Below, piece by piece: positions 52,335 through 59,824 of a stretch of 64,000 bases of DNA; within the stretch, counting starts at the first letter, position 1; each line of letters begins with the position of its first letter. Source of the DNA: Pseudomonas rustica (lineage in GTDB: Bacteria; Pseudomonadota; Gammaproteobacteria; Pseudomonadales; Pseudomonadaceae). The position numbers and the translations under genes were made by a program. Below the pieces are notes generated by a model. The model had not been told where the DNA came from, did not search any database, and saw nothing but the letters and a program-made list of their open reading frames with translations. Location of the stretch: contig NZ_JAGYHF010000004.1 of the NCBI RefSeq assembly GCF_018336155.1, positions 372,001 through 436,000 of the forward strand, written 5' to 3'.

Positions 52335-52752
52335 GATTCGCGTTCGTGTCGCAGACTGGCAGAAGGACATCGCCGAGATCCGGCGCATTCGTGAAACGGT
52401 GTTCATTGCCGAGCAATCGGTGCCACCTGAGTTGGAATGGGACGCGGACGACGCCAGCGCCGTGCATTTCCTGGCGTTTGAAGGCGACTTCCCGATCGGC
52501 ACTGCGCGCCTGTTGCCTGACGGCCACATCGGCCGCGTGTCGGTGCTGAAAGACTGGCGCGGGATGAAGGTCGGTGATGCGCTGATGCAAGCGGTCATCG
52601 CCGAAGCGGAAGCACGCGGCTTGAAAGAGCAGATGCTCAGCGCGCAAGTGCAAGCCACGGCGTTCTATGAGCGCCTGGGCTTCAGCCTGGTCAGCGAGGA
52701 ATTCCTCGAAGCCGGGATTCCGCACGTCGACATGGTTCGCCATTCGGCCTGA
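52327..52752 (+). CDS. GNAT family N-acetyltransferase (ElaA-like)
   Basis: A 141-residue protein from the ATG at 52327, overlapping roxA. IRRIRETVFIAEQSVPPELE is the typical N-terminal part; RVSVLKDWRGMKVGDALMQA carries the acetyl-CoA loop (WRGMKVG); FYERLGFSLVSEEFLEAGIP ends the fold. The VFIAEQSVP motif resembles ElaA-type members. Translational coupling to roxA, a ribosome-modifying enzyme, raises the possibility of a translation-related substrate; that is inference. Confidence 0.87.
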   Translation: MNKIRVRVADWQKDIAEIRRIRETVFIAEQSVPPELEWDADDASAVHFLAFEGDFPIGTARLLPDGHIGRVSVLKDWRGMKVGDALMQAVIAEAEARGLKEQMLSAQVQATAFYERLGFSLVSEEFLEAGIPHVDMVRHSA

Positions 52753-52761
52753 ACCCCGCCC

Positions 52762-52794
52762 TGATCGTTCCCACGCAGAGCGTGGGAACGATCA
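52762..52794. repeat. Perfect palindrome TGATCGTTCCCACGC/GCGTGGGAACGATCA
   Basis: Two 14-15 bp arms around AGAG form a near-perfect hairpin 10 bp after the GNAT stop. It has no T-run. It matches a short repeat I recall as common between Pseudomonas genes. Confidence 0.85.
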
Positions 52795-52803
52795 TGCAAA
52801 CCC

Positions 52804-52937
52804 TGTGGCGAGGGGATTTATCCCCGTTCGGCTGCGCAGCAGTCGCCAACCCGACAAACTCGGTCTACTTGATGCACCGCGCTCTCAGGATTTGGGGCTG
52901 CTTCGCAGCCCATCGGGGATAAATCCCCTCGCCACAA
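52804..52937. repeat. REPIN, CTGTGGCGAGGGGATTTATC family
   Basis: The left arm TGTGGCGAGGGGATTTATCC and the right arm GGATAAATCCCCTCGCCACA are exact inverted copies, about 75 bp apart, with inner GGCTGCGCAGC and GGGCTGCTTCGCAGCCC hairpins. This is a third REP sequence class in the window. With the palindrome at 52762 it accounts for most of the 311 bp gap 52753-53063. Confidence 0.92.
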
Positions 52938-53063
52938 AAGCAGTTCTCGAAACGCCTCGGCATCCAACGATGCCGGGGCGTTTTGCTGTCCAGGATTCAA
53001 CTTGCCCCACCCGAGGCCGACAAACTGGCAATATCAAGCCTTTCGAACGCGGAGATAACGGAC

Positions 53064-53825
53064 ATGTCCCTACTCACCCTGCTCACCACCCTGCTGCTCG
53101 GTTGCAGTTTTTCGGTGATGGCAGCCACAGAAATCGTCCCCCTCAAGTACCACACCAGCGCCGATATGTTGCCGGTGGCGCAGGACTTCATCGGTCAGGA
53201 TGGCCAGGTCAGCGCCTACGGCAACCAGCTCATCGTCAAAGCCGAGCCGGGCAAGATTCAGGAACTCAAGGATCTGCTGTCACAACTCGACACCGCGCCC
53301 AAACGCCTGCTGATCACCGTCGACACCAACGAAAACAATGGTCGCGGCGATGAAGGCTACTCCGTCAACGGCGCCCCGCCGAACCAGACCCGCATCATCA
53401 GCCGCAGCACCACCAGCCGTAACGGTGGCATTCAGCAAGTGCAGGCCAGTGAAGGCGCACCTGCGCTGATTCAAGTAGGCCAAAGCGTGCCGATCACCAG
53501 CAGCCAGAGTAATTCCTACGGCGATTACAGCAGCCAGACCCAGTATCGCAACGTCACTCAAGGGTTCTACGTGACCGCCAGCGTCACCGGCGACACCGTT
53601 CACCTGGCGATCAGTACCAACCGTGACCGCATGAGCCAGGAACGTCCCGATGTAGTGAACGTGCAAAGCACTGACACAACCGTCACCGGCCGCCTCGGTG
53701 AGTGGATCACCCTCGCCGGCGTCAACAGCCAGACTCAGGCCGACAAACAGGGCCTGACCCGCAGCTACTCTACTCAAGGCCGGGATGACATGACCTTGCG
53801 GGTGAAAGTCGACACCTTGGACTAA
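53064..53825 (+). CDS. Secretin-like periplasmic protein (orphan)
   Basis: A 253-residue protein from the ATG at 53064 with a signal peptide (residues 1-21). Residues 22-85 resemble a secretin N1 ring domain (IVPLKYHTSADMLPVAQDFI; GKIQELKDLLSQLDTAPKRL). The second half has secretin-like strands (GAPALIQVGQSVPITSSQSN; GRLGEWITLAGVNSQTQADK), but it stops before a complete pore-forming C-terminus. No type II, III or IV system gene is near. It could be a pilotin-independent truncated secretin or a separate periplasmic protein. It is bounded by REP elements on the left and the aceA leader on the right. Confidence 0.78.
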   Translation: MSLLTLLTTLLLGCSFSVMAATEIVPLKYHTSADMLPVAQDFIGQDGQVSAYGNQLIVKAEPGKIQELKDLLSQLDTAPKRLLITVDTNENNGRGDEGYSVNGAPPNQTRIISRSTTSRNGGIQQVQASEGAPALIQVGQSVPITSSQSNSYGDYSSQTQYRNVTQGFYVTASVTGDTVHLAISTNRDRMSQERPDVVNVQSTDTTVTGRLGEWITLAGVNSQTQADKQGLTRSYSTQGRDDMTLRVKVDTLD

Positions 53826-54299
53826 CTCACCGAAAACTGACTGATTAGTCGTATTAGACGAAAGATGTAGTGCTTGAAAAAAAGCACTACAAAACGTTTG
53901 ACGAGGCAAAAAAGCAAAGGCATGATGGCCTCGCTCCCGCTAATCAGAGGCCCTGGCAAGGGCCTTCGAAGCGATGTTCGCACCTACCCCGCGAACCGCT
54001 TCGTGTCTGTACCGCCCACAAGGTGTGTTTGACGAGGTTGCCGACTGGAACGAAGTTGTCCCGAGGGACGGAAGCGTAATTAGGTAACCCGGCTCCACGC
54101 TGTAGACCGTATAGAGGCCCACGACGCCCGAATGCGCCCGCAGTCCGCCACTACCTGCTCACTTCCCCTCGAGCCCATCGTTCATCCCGTCGCCTACCCC
54201 GCCGAATCCGACTTGACCCTCTAAGCTTCTGGTCAGCGAGCGCAGGAATTTTCCACCGCAGAACAACTTTTCATAAAAGACGCGACGAGGTTTATCTCC
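53826..54299. other. 474 bp aceA upstream region without gene
   Basis: No credible coding frame. It contains the palindromic site at 53866-53891, a short GGCCCTGGCAAGGGCC hairpin (about 53949-53964), a GAAGCG / CGCTTC pair (about 53968-54002) and an AT-rich stretch before aceA. The start codon at 54300 is preceded by GACGAGG. The length suggests a long 5' untranslated leader or a small RNA, but none was recognised. Confidence 0.4.
53866..53891. promoter_or_regulatory. TGTAGT-N14-ACTACA inverted site ahead of aceA
   Basis: A perfect 10 bp dyad, TGTAGTGCTT / AAGCACTACA, is separated by six bases. The outer TGTAGT and ACTACA halves resemble the site reported for RccR, the RpiR-family regulator of glyoxylate shunt genes in P. 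fluorescens (from memory; spacing differs between its target classes). It lies about 410 bp before the aceA ATG. No T-run follows, so a terminator is unlikely on the plus strand. Confidence 0.5.
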
Positions 54300-55625
54300 A
54301 TGGCACTGACACGCGAACAGCAAATTGCAGCCCTCGAAAAAGACTGGGCTGAAAACCCGCGCTGGAAAGGCGTGACACGCGCTTACTCCGCTGCTGACGT
54401 CGTCCGCCTGCGTGGCTCGGTTCAACCTGAGCACACTTTTGCAAAACTGGGCGCCGAGAAGCTGTGGAACCTGGTGACCCAGGGCGCCAAGCCGTCCTTC
54501 CGTCCCGAGAAAGATTTCGTCAACTGCATGGGCGCCCTGACCGGCGGCCAGGCTGTGCAACAAGTCAAAGCCGGTATCCAGGCGATTTACCTGTCGGGCT
54601 GGCAGGTTGCTGCGGACAACAACTCCGCCGAATCGATGTACCCGGATCAGTCGCTGTACCCGGTGGATTCGGTTCCAACCGTGGTCAAGCGCATCAACAA
54701 CTCGTTCCGTCGTGCTGACCAGATCCAGTGGAAAGCCGGCAAAGGCCCGGGCGACGAAGGCTACATCGACTACTTCGCACCGATCGTGGCTGACGCTGAA
54801 GCCGGTTTCGGTGGCGTGCTGAACGCTTACGAGCTGATGAAAAGCATGATCGAAGCAGGCGCCGCCGGCGTTCACTTCGAAGACCAACTGGCTTCCGTGA
54901 AAAAATGCGGTCACATGGGCGGTAAAGTACTGGTTCCAACTCAGGAAGCCGTACAGAAGCTGACCGCTGCACGTCTGGCTGCTGACGTTGCCGGTACCCC
55001 GACCATCATTCTGGCACGTACCGACGCGAACGCCGCTGACCTGCTGACCTCCGATTGCGACCCGTACGACCAGCCGTTCGTGACTGGCGAGCGCACTCAG
55101 GAAGGTTTCTACAAGGTTCGTGCTGGCCTGGATCAAGCCATCGCTCGTGGTCTGGCTTACGCGCCATACGCCGACCTGATCTGGTGCGAAACTGCCAAAC
55201 CGGATCTGGACGAGGCTCGTCGCTTCGCCGAAGCGATCAAAAAGGAATACCCGGACCAACTGCTGTCGTACAACTGCTCGCCTTCCTTCAACTGGAAGAA
55301 AAACCTGGACGACGCGACCATCGCCAAGTTCCAGCGCGAACTGTCCGCCATGGGTTACAAGCACCAGTTCATCACCCTGGCCGGCATTCACAACATGTGG
55401 CACAGCATGTTCAACCTGGCGCACGACTACGCCCGCAACGACATGACTGCTTACGTGAAACTGCAAGAGCAGGAATTCGCTGACGCCGCCAAGGGTTACA
55501 CCTTCGTGGCTCACCAGCAGGAAGTGGGCACCGGCTACTTCGACGACATGACCACCGTGATTCAAGGTGGCTCGTCTTCGGTAACCGCACTGACCGGTTC
55601 GACTGAAGAAGAACAGTTCCACTGA
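54300..55625 (+). CDS. aceA: Isocitrate lyase
   Basis: A 441-residue enzyme with the catalytic [10 protein letters not shown] motif (near residue 201) and [40 protein letters not shown]-type metal site ([10 protein letters not shown]). It splits isocitrate to succinate and glyoxylate, competing with Icd and Idh encoded at 43160-47123. Codon use is strongly biased, like idh. A terminator follows at 55695. Confidence 0.97.
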   Translation: MALTREQQIAALEKDWAENPRWKGVTRAYSAADVVRLRGSVQPEHTFAKLGAEKLWNLVTQGAKPSFRPEKDFVNCMGALTGGQAVQQVKAGIQAIYLSGWQVAADNNSAESMYPDQSLYPVDSVPTVVKRINNSFRRADQIQWKAGKGPGDEGYIDYFAPIVADAEAGFGGVLNAYELMKSMIEAGAAGVHFEDQLASVKKCGHMGGKVLVPTQEAVQKLTAARLAADVAGTPTIILARTDANAADLLTSDCDPYDQPFVTGERTQEGFYKVRAGLDQAIARGLAYAPYADLIWCETAKPDLDEARRFAEAIKKEYPDQLLSYNCSPSFNWKKNLDDATIAKFQRELSAMGYKHQFITLAGIHNMWHSMFNLAHDYARNDMTAYVKLQEQEFADAAKGYTFVAHQQEVGTGYFDDMTTVIQGGSSSVTALTGSTEEEQFH

Positions 55626-55694
55626 TTCTGCTTCGCCTGAGCAAACGGCCTCTGCGGATCGGATAGAAAGCTAACCGCAGAGCCGCAAAACTGA

Positions 55695-55722
55695 CGCCCC
55701 GACTGGTTCGGGGCGTTTTTTT
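55695..55722 (+). terminator. Rho-independent terminator after aceA
   Basis: The stem CGCCCCGA / TCGGGGCG with a CTGGT loop and a seven-base T-run, about 70 bp after the aceA stop. Confidence 0.95.
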
Positions 55723-55750
55723 GTCTGGGATTTGGCGATCTGTTCAGGTG

Positions 55751-55780
55751 TTTAAACGCAAATCCGCATGCGCGTTTAAA
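55751..55780. promoter_or_regulatory. TTTAAACGC inverted repeat
   Basis: TTTAAACGC (55751-55759) and GCGTTTAAA (55772-55780) form a 9 bp perfect dyad with a 12-base centre. It lies between the aceA terminator and the leader RNA, a sensible position for an operator of the following transcript. The protein is unknown. Confidence 0.45.
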
Positions 55781-55890
55781 TTACACAAACCGTTACGCCA
55801 TAAAGGCTACAACGCCTTGCGCCGTTACCTACGCCCACCTCAGAATCCGCCGGCATACGCTGCTATGGGTCGGGTTATATCGTTGCTCTG

Positions 55891-56062
55891 TCACTGAAAA
55901 ACAGTGATCGGGTTTGGTAGCCCGTCTGTAATAGATGTATGGCGACACCTTATGCAGCCTCATTTGCGGCTCTGCTATATATGGTGGTCATGCGGGGGGC
56001 TCTTTCGGGAGCGCCGGGTTCCTATTGCAGCCGGTCTACCAACCCGCGTATGGCCGCCACCC
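55891..56062 (+). ncRNA. C4-antisense-like structured leader RNA
   Basis: The region starts with hairpin TCACTG-AAAAA-CAGTGA (55891-55907), then CGGG-TTTGGTAG-CCCG (55909-55924). A GC-rich hairpin (GGGGGCTC...GGAGCGCC) lies near 55995-56014. Two segments, TCCTATTGCAG (56020-56030) and CTACCAA (56036-56042), are complementary to sites in the following mRNA: CTGCGATAGGA (56096-56106, containing the Shine-Dalgarno) and the loop TTTGGTAG of the hairpin at 56062-56077. A two-segment antisense arrangement upstream of the regulated gene is how phage P1/P7 C4 RNA works; the family assignment is from memory. Confidence 0.6.
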
Positions 56063-56115
56063 TCGTTTGGTAGCGAGAAGTGATGGCTCCTGAAACTGCG
56101 ATAGGAGCTTCATTC
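56062..56115 (+). promoter_or_regulatory. Translation control region: CTCG-TTTGGTAG-CGAG hairpin and hidden Shine-Dalgarno
   Basis: The hairpin CTCG/CGAG (56062-56077) shows the same eight-base loop as 55909-55924 but a different, still paired stem. Downstream, GCTCCT (56085-56090) can pair with AGGAGC (56103-56108), covering the Shine-Dalgarno AGGAG that is 8 bases before the ATG at 56116. The same Shine-Dalgarno is complementary to 56020-56030. So translation may switch between local and distant pairing. Confidence 0.55.
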
Positions 56116-56481
56116 ATGTTCAAAGCCACACCGAATCCGCCGGAAACCAATGCAATCCCGTTTGACCCGTCGCTCGAACCTCAAAAGATAAAAGAGGCGA
56201 CAGACCGGGCCATCAATTTCTACCTCAACCCCGATTCACTGAAACTCTCAATCCCCTCGCGCAAAACCAGCAAGATCTTCCTGATCGACCCCGCCGTGGA
56301 CGAAGAAACATTACTCGTCGAAGCCTGTGAATCGTTGGCCGCCGCCAACGACATGGCGCGTGAAATTGGCGATGTCGTCGACAACACACAACGCCGATCC
56401 CTGTTGATGCTGCATCAGGTAATCATGCTGAGTGAACTCATGGTCAATCGAGTCCTGGACGGCCGACGCCTGCCGCACTAA
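56116..56481 (+). CDS. DUF6124-like small protein 1
   Basis: A 121-residue protein from the ATG at 56116, chosen because AGGAG lies 8 bases ahead; GTG and ATG codons at 56080-56085 are in frame but lie in the leader structure. The N-terminus is proline-rich and disordered (MFKATPNPPETNAIPFDPSL). The rest is helical: KIKEATDRAINFYLNPDSLK, IFLIDPAVDEETLLVEACES, MLHQVIMLSELMVNRVLDG. It matches small Pseudomonas proteins I recall as DUF6124 (formerly DUF3077). Function unknown. A paralog follows after a REPIN. Confidence 0.8.
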   Translation: MFKATPNPPETNAIPFDPSLEPQKIKEATDRAINFYLNPDSLKLSIPSRKTSKIFLIDPAVDEETLLVEACESLAAANDMAREIGDVVDNTQRRSLLMLHQVIMLSELMVNRVLDGRRLPH

Positions 56482-56501
56482 CAAACTCCCCACAATCCCC
56501 C

Positions 56502-56586
56502 TGTAGGAGCTGCCGAAGGCTGCGATCTTTTGATCTTGGTTTTACAAAAACAGATCAAAAGCTCGCAGCCTTTGGCAGCTCCTACA
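56502..56586. repeat. REPIN, GTAGGAGCTGCCGAAGG family
   Basis: A consensus left arm (TGTAGGAGCTGCCGAAGGCT) and a right arm with two mismatches (AGCTCGCAGCCTTTGGCAGC), 15 bp apart. It lies between the two DUF6124-like paralogs. Confidence 0.93.
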
Positions 56587-56617
56587 GGGTGTCATTTATC
56601 CATCGGAGTTCCAGTTG

Positions 56618-56977
56618 ATGTCCGAAACCACAAGCAATCCACCGGTCACAGACCCGGCGTCACCCTATGAATCACTCAATTCGAAAAAGCTTCATGCGGC
56701 GGCTGAGCGCGCGCTCGATCATTATCTTGCGCCTGAGAAAATCATGGCCACGCCGTACAGCCCCAGCACGCTGTTTATGGTTAATCCGCAATCTGATACC
56801 GAAACTTTGCTGGCCAATGCTTGCGAATCGCTGGCCTCGGCCACGGTGATGCTGGGTGATTTTGCCGGGATGCTGGAAGGGCCGAATCGCAATACGTTGC
56901 TGGGGATTGCGCAGGTGGTGATGTTGGGGGAATTGGCGGTGAACAAGGCGCTGGATAATGTTGTGCCGAGTGCGTGA
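56618..56977 (+). CDS. DUF6124-like small protein 2
   Basis: A 119-residue paralog of the gene at 56116. Shared layout: SKKLHAAAERALDHYLAPEK, LFMVNPQSDTETLLANACES and GIAQVVMLGELAVNKALDNV align with the helical segments of the first. A GGAG lies 9 bases before the ATG at 56618; an in-frame TTG at 56615 precedes it. It has no leader structure of its own; only the REPIN separates it from the first gene, so it may depend on the same promoter. Function unknown. Confidence 0.78.
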   Translation: MSETTSNPPVTDPASPYESLNSKKLHAAAERALDHYLAPEKIMATPYSPSTLFMVNPQSDTETLLANACESLASATVMLGDFAGMLEGPNRNTLLGIAQVVMLGELAVNKALDNVVPSA

Positions 56978-56983
56978 ACCGCG

Positions 56984-57161
56984 CCCCTCACCCCAACCTC
57001 TCCCAGAGTTATTGGGGACTGACCGAGTTGTCTGGGCGTTATACATCGACCTGAAAAATCCAGTCGATTATGGATTCAAAGCGGCACGTTCAAGTCGGCG
57101 TATCCCTCCAGCATCCCCCATTCAGTCCCCTCTCCCTCTGGGAGAGGGCTAGGGTGAGGGG
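56984..57161. repeat. MITE-like repeat, copy 1 (CCCCTCACCC ends)
   Basis: A 178 bp element bounded by CCCCTCACCCCAACCTCTCC and its inverse GAGAGGGCTAGGGTGAGGGG. The centre holds CGTTATACATCGACCTGAAA, then AATCCAGTCGATTATGGATT, itself an imperfect palindrome. It starts 7 bp after the second DUF6124-like gene. The span 57162-57260 has no gene. Confidence 0.85.
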
Positions 57162-57260
57162 CTTTTCAAGCTGACCGCTGATCGCTGATCGCGCAGGCAG
57201 AGCTGCTCAACAGCATCCGCGCAATCTTCAGTAAACGTCTGTAATGGATCAACGTCCTTT

Positions 57261-57425
57261 CCCCTCACCCCAGCCCTCTCCCGGAGGTAGAGGGAGCCGA
57301 CCGAGGTGTCTGGCGTTATACATCGACATGAAAAATCCAGTCGATTATGGATTCAAAGCAGCACGTTCAAGTCGGCGTATCTCGTGAGCATCCCCCACTC
57401 AGTCCCCTCTCCCTCCGGGAGAGGG
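57261..57425. repeat. MITE-like repeat, copy 2
   Basis: The same ends (CCCCTCACCCCAGCCCTCTC ... CCCTCCGGGAGAGGG) and the same core (TCTGGCGTTATACATCGACA, TGAAAAATCCAGTCGATTAT) as copy 1, with few differences. The terminal inverted GGGTGAGGGG is missing at the right, where copy 3 begins. Confidence 0.85.
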
Positions 57426-57490
57426 AGCCGACCGAGGTGTCTGGCGTTATACATCGACATGAAAAATCCAGTTGATTCTGGATTCGGCAA
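57402..57490. repeat. MITE-like repeat, copy 3 (partial)
   Basis: It shares the CCCTCTCCCTCCGGGAGAGG block with copy 2, then repeats the core (TGTCTGGCGTTATACATCGA, CATGAAAAATCCAGTTGATT) and breaks off. Between 57491 and 57681 no gene was seen; a promoter for the permease is likely there. Confidence 0.8.
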
Positions 57491-57681
57491 AGCATCCGCC
57501 CGCCATCCCCCGTCCTTGACACTCCCCCACCAAACACCCGCCACCTGTGACGACAATTCACACCCTCTTTGAACCATTTAGGGCTAATGCCCTCCCCTTT
57601 AAGCGCTTAGGGTACGGCCCATCGCCGTGTCGTTGCGGCGTTACAGACAATAATAAAGACGTTCATTCGAGGTACGAGCCG

Positions 57682-59106
57682 ATGCGTGATGACAAAGACA
57701 AGGCTAACAACGAGCTAGGGAATGGCTTGAAAGGACGGCAGGTCACGATGATTTCGATCGGCGGCGTGATTGGCGCCGGTCTGTTTGTGGGTTCGAGTAA
57801 TGCCATTGCCACCGCTGGCCCTGCGGTGTTGGTGTCGTATGTCTGCGCCGCGATCATTGTGGTGCTGGTCATGCAGATGCTCGGCGAGATGGCGACTGCG
57901 CGGCCGGACACCGGGTCGTTTTCTTCCTATGCCGATCAGGCGATTGGTCGCTGGGCCGGGTTTTCCATCGGTTGGTTGTACTGGTGGTTTTACGTGTTGG
58001 TGATTGCCATTGAAGCGATTGTTGCTGGCAATATTCTGGGCGACTGGCTGGGGATTTCGCATTGGGTGGCGGCGTTCGGCGTCACGTTCGCATTGATCCT
58101 GTGCAACAGCCTCAGCGTCGGTTCGTTCGGTACGCTGGAATATTGGTTGTCGCTGTTCAAAGTCGTGTCGATCGTCGGCTTCATCATCCTCGGCGTGCTG
58201 GCGATTTTCGGGATTTTGCCGGGCTCCTCGACCAGCGGGATTTCCAATCTGTACGCCAATGGCGGTTTCGCTCCCAACGGTAATGTGGCGATTGTCGCCG
58301 GGCTGCTGACAGCGATGTTCAGTTTCCAGGGCAGCGAAGTGGTGACCATTGCCGCCGCTGAATCCAAGGATCCGAAAGCCAACATCAAAAAAGCCATTCG
58401 TGCCGTGGTCTGGCGTCTGGGCTTGTTCTACCTCGGTTCGATGTTTGTGGTGGTGTGCCTGATTCCGTGGAACGCGCCGGATCTGGCGCAGGGTTCTTAC
58501 CAGGCTGTGCTGAGCGCGATGAACATTCCGTGGGCGCCGCAGATCATGGGCATTGTTGTGCTGGTGGCGGTCACCAGTTGCCTCAATTCGGCGATCTACA
58601 CCGCTTCGCGCATGGCCTACTCGCTGGCACGTCGCGGTGATGCGCCGAACGCGGTGTCGCACACCACCCGTCACGGCGTGCCGCTGCTGGCCGTCGCGCT
58701 GACTTCGGTCGCGGCGCTGACGGCGCTGACCGCCAACTATCTGCTGCCCAAGCAAGTGTTCCAGTTTCTGCTGGCCACCAGCGGCGCATTGGCCTTGCTG
58801 ATGTACCTGGTGATCGCCGTCACGCAACTGTGCATGCGCCGCAAACTGGTCGCGCAGGGTAAAAAACTCGAAGTGCGCATGTGGATGTTTCCGTATCTGA
58901 CGATCCTCACGATCGTGTTCATCCTCGGCGTGTTCGCGATCATGGCGGCCTTCCCCGGTCAGCGTGCGGAATTGCTTTCGACCCTCGGCCTGACTGCGGT
59001 GCTGGTGATCATCGGCGCGTATTTGCAGAAGTCGCAGCCCGAGCTGTCGGCACGACGCAGCGCCATGGCGCCAGTTGAACCCGCCACCCCGCAAGTATTG
59101 GCCTGA
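57682..59106 (+). CDS. Amino acid permease, APC superfamily (GABA permease/AAT type)
   Basis: A 474-residue protein with about twelve membrane helices, from the ATG at 57682 with GAGG ten bases ahead; an earlier frame start covers repeat sequence. LKGRQVTMISIGGVIGAGLF, then VGSSNAIATAGPAVLVSY, is the AAT-family helix-1 signature; FSFQGSEVVTIAAAESKDPK is conserved in GabP/AnsP/ProY-type transporters. It imports an amino acid or GABA-like compound by proton symport. It heads a same-strand cluster with a cupin dioxygenase, a LysR gene and a class III aminotransferase. Confidence 0.88.
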   Translation: MRDDKDKANNELGNGLKGRQVTMISIGGVIGAGLFVGSSNAIATAGPAVLVSYVCAAIIVVLVMQMLGEMATARPDTGSFSSYADQAIGRWAGFSIGWLYWWFYVLVIAIEAIVAGNILGDWLGISHWVAAFGVTFALILCNSLSVGSFGTLEYWLSLFKVVSIVGFIILGVLAIFGILPGSSTSGISNLYANGGFAPNGNVAIVAGLLTAMFSFQGSEVVTIAAAESKDPKANIKKAIRAVVWRLGLFYLGSMFVVVCLIPWNAPDLAQGSYQAVLSAMNIPWAPQIMGIVVLVAVTSCLNSAIYTASRMAYSLARRGDAPNAVSHTTRHGVPLLAVALTSVAALTALTANYLLPKQVFQFLLATSGALALLMYLVIAVTQLCMRRKLVAQGKKLEVRMWMFPYLTILTIVFILGVFAIMAAFPGQRAELLSTLGLTAVLVIIGAYLQKSQPELSARRSAMAPVEPATPQVLA

Positions 59107-59245
59107 AAACCGCCCGCCGCTGTGACTGAGCGTCACAGCGAGTGTGCCGGCGACCTGCTTTTTCACGACTGATCTCCACCCTACTCTGCTTGAAACCCCG
59201 GCCAACAACCGGCCGGGGGTTATCAAAACTTACAAGGAACGCCTC

Positions 59246-59782
59246 ATGAGTATTGCGCCTAAACCTGATGAACTGGCCATCCCCTATCAACTGCCGCAAG
59301 TGCCGTACATGGCGCCCGACATGGTGCACCCCGGCGTCCTCGGCCAATGGCTGGAAGACGATCAACTGTGGGTGCCGGTGACCGATTCGGTGTCGTTCAA
59401 ACCGGTGTTGCTCAGCGTGTCCGGTGGCTACTACATCAACCTGCTGCGCGTGCGCAAAAGCGGCGTGCTCTCGCGTCATCGTCATACCGGCGGCGTGCAC
59501 GCGATGGTGCTTAAAGGTCGCTGGTACTATCTGGAGCATGACTGGGTCGCCGAGGAAGGTTCGTTCGCGTTCGAGCCACCGGGCGAGACGCACACCCTGT
59601 TCGTGCCGGAAGATGTCGAAGAGATGATCACCTGGTTTCACGTGCAGGGCGGTTACACCTACGTTGATCCGCAGGGTGTAGCGGTCGGTTACGAAGACGT
59701 TTTCACCAAACTGGAAACCGCCCGCGCGCATTACAAAACGCTCGGGCTGCCAGACGATTACATCGAACAGTTCATTCGCTGA
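59246..59782 (+). CDS. Cupin dioxygenase, 2,4'-dihydroxyacetophenone dioxygenase family
   Basis: A 178-residue cupin from the ATG at 59246 (AAGGAAC ahead). HRHTGGVHAMVLKGRWYYLE gives the metal ligands HxH...; GEGS-type turn EEGSFAFEPPGETHTLF holds the second motif with His. The whole length fits the DAD family, which cleaves C-C bonds next to a ketone or resembles it. The substrate here is unknown; the flanking permease and aminotransferase suggest an amino acid-derived keto compound. Confidence 0.82.
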   Translation: MSIAPKPDELAIPYQLPQVPYMAPDMVHPGVLGQWLEDDQLWVPVTDSVSFKPVLLSVSGGYYINLLRVRKSGVLSRHRHTGGVHAMVLKGRWYYLEHDWVAEEGSFAFEPPGETHTLFVPEDVEEMITWFHVQGGYTYVDPQGVAVGYEDVFTKLETARAHYKTLGLPDDYIEQFIR

Positions 59783-59824
59783 TCGACGCCGTGGCAGGCG
59801 TCGGATCGACACGGGAGGCAAGTC

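Noticed and set aside
53866-53891. The aceA upstream dyad as a terminator for the secretin-like gene
   Set aside because: No T-run follows on the plus strand, and the symmetry fits a protein site better.
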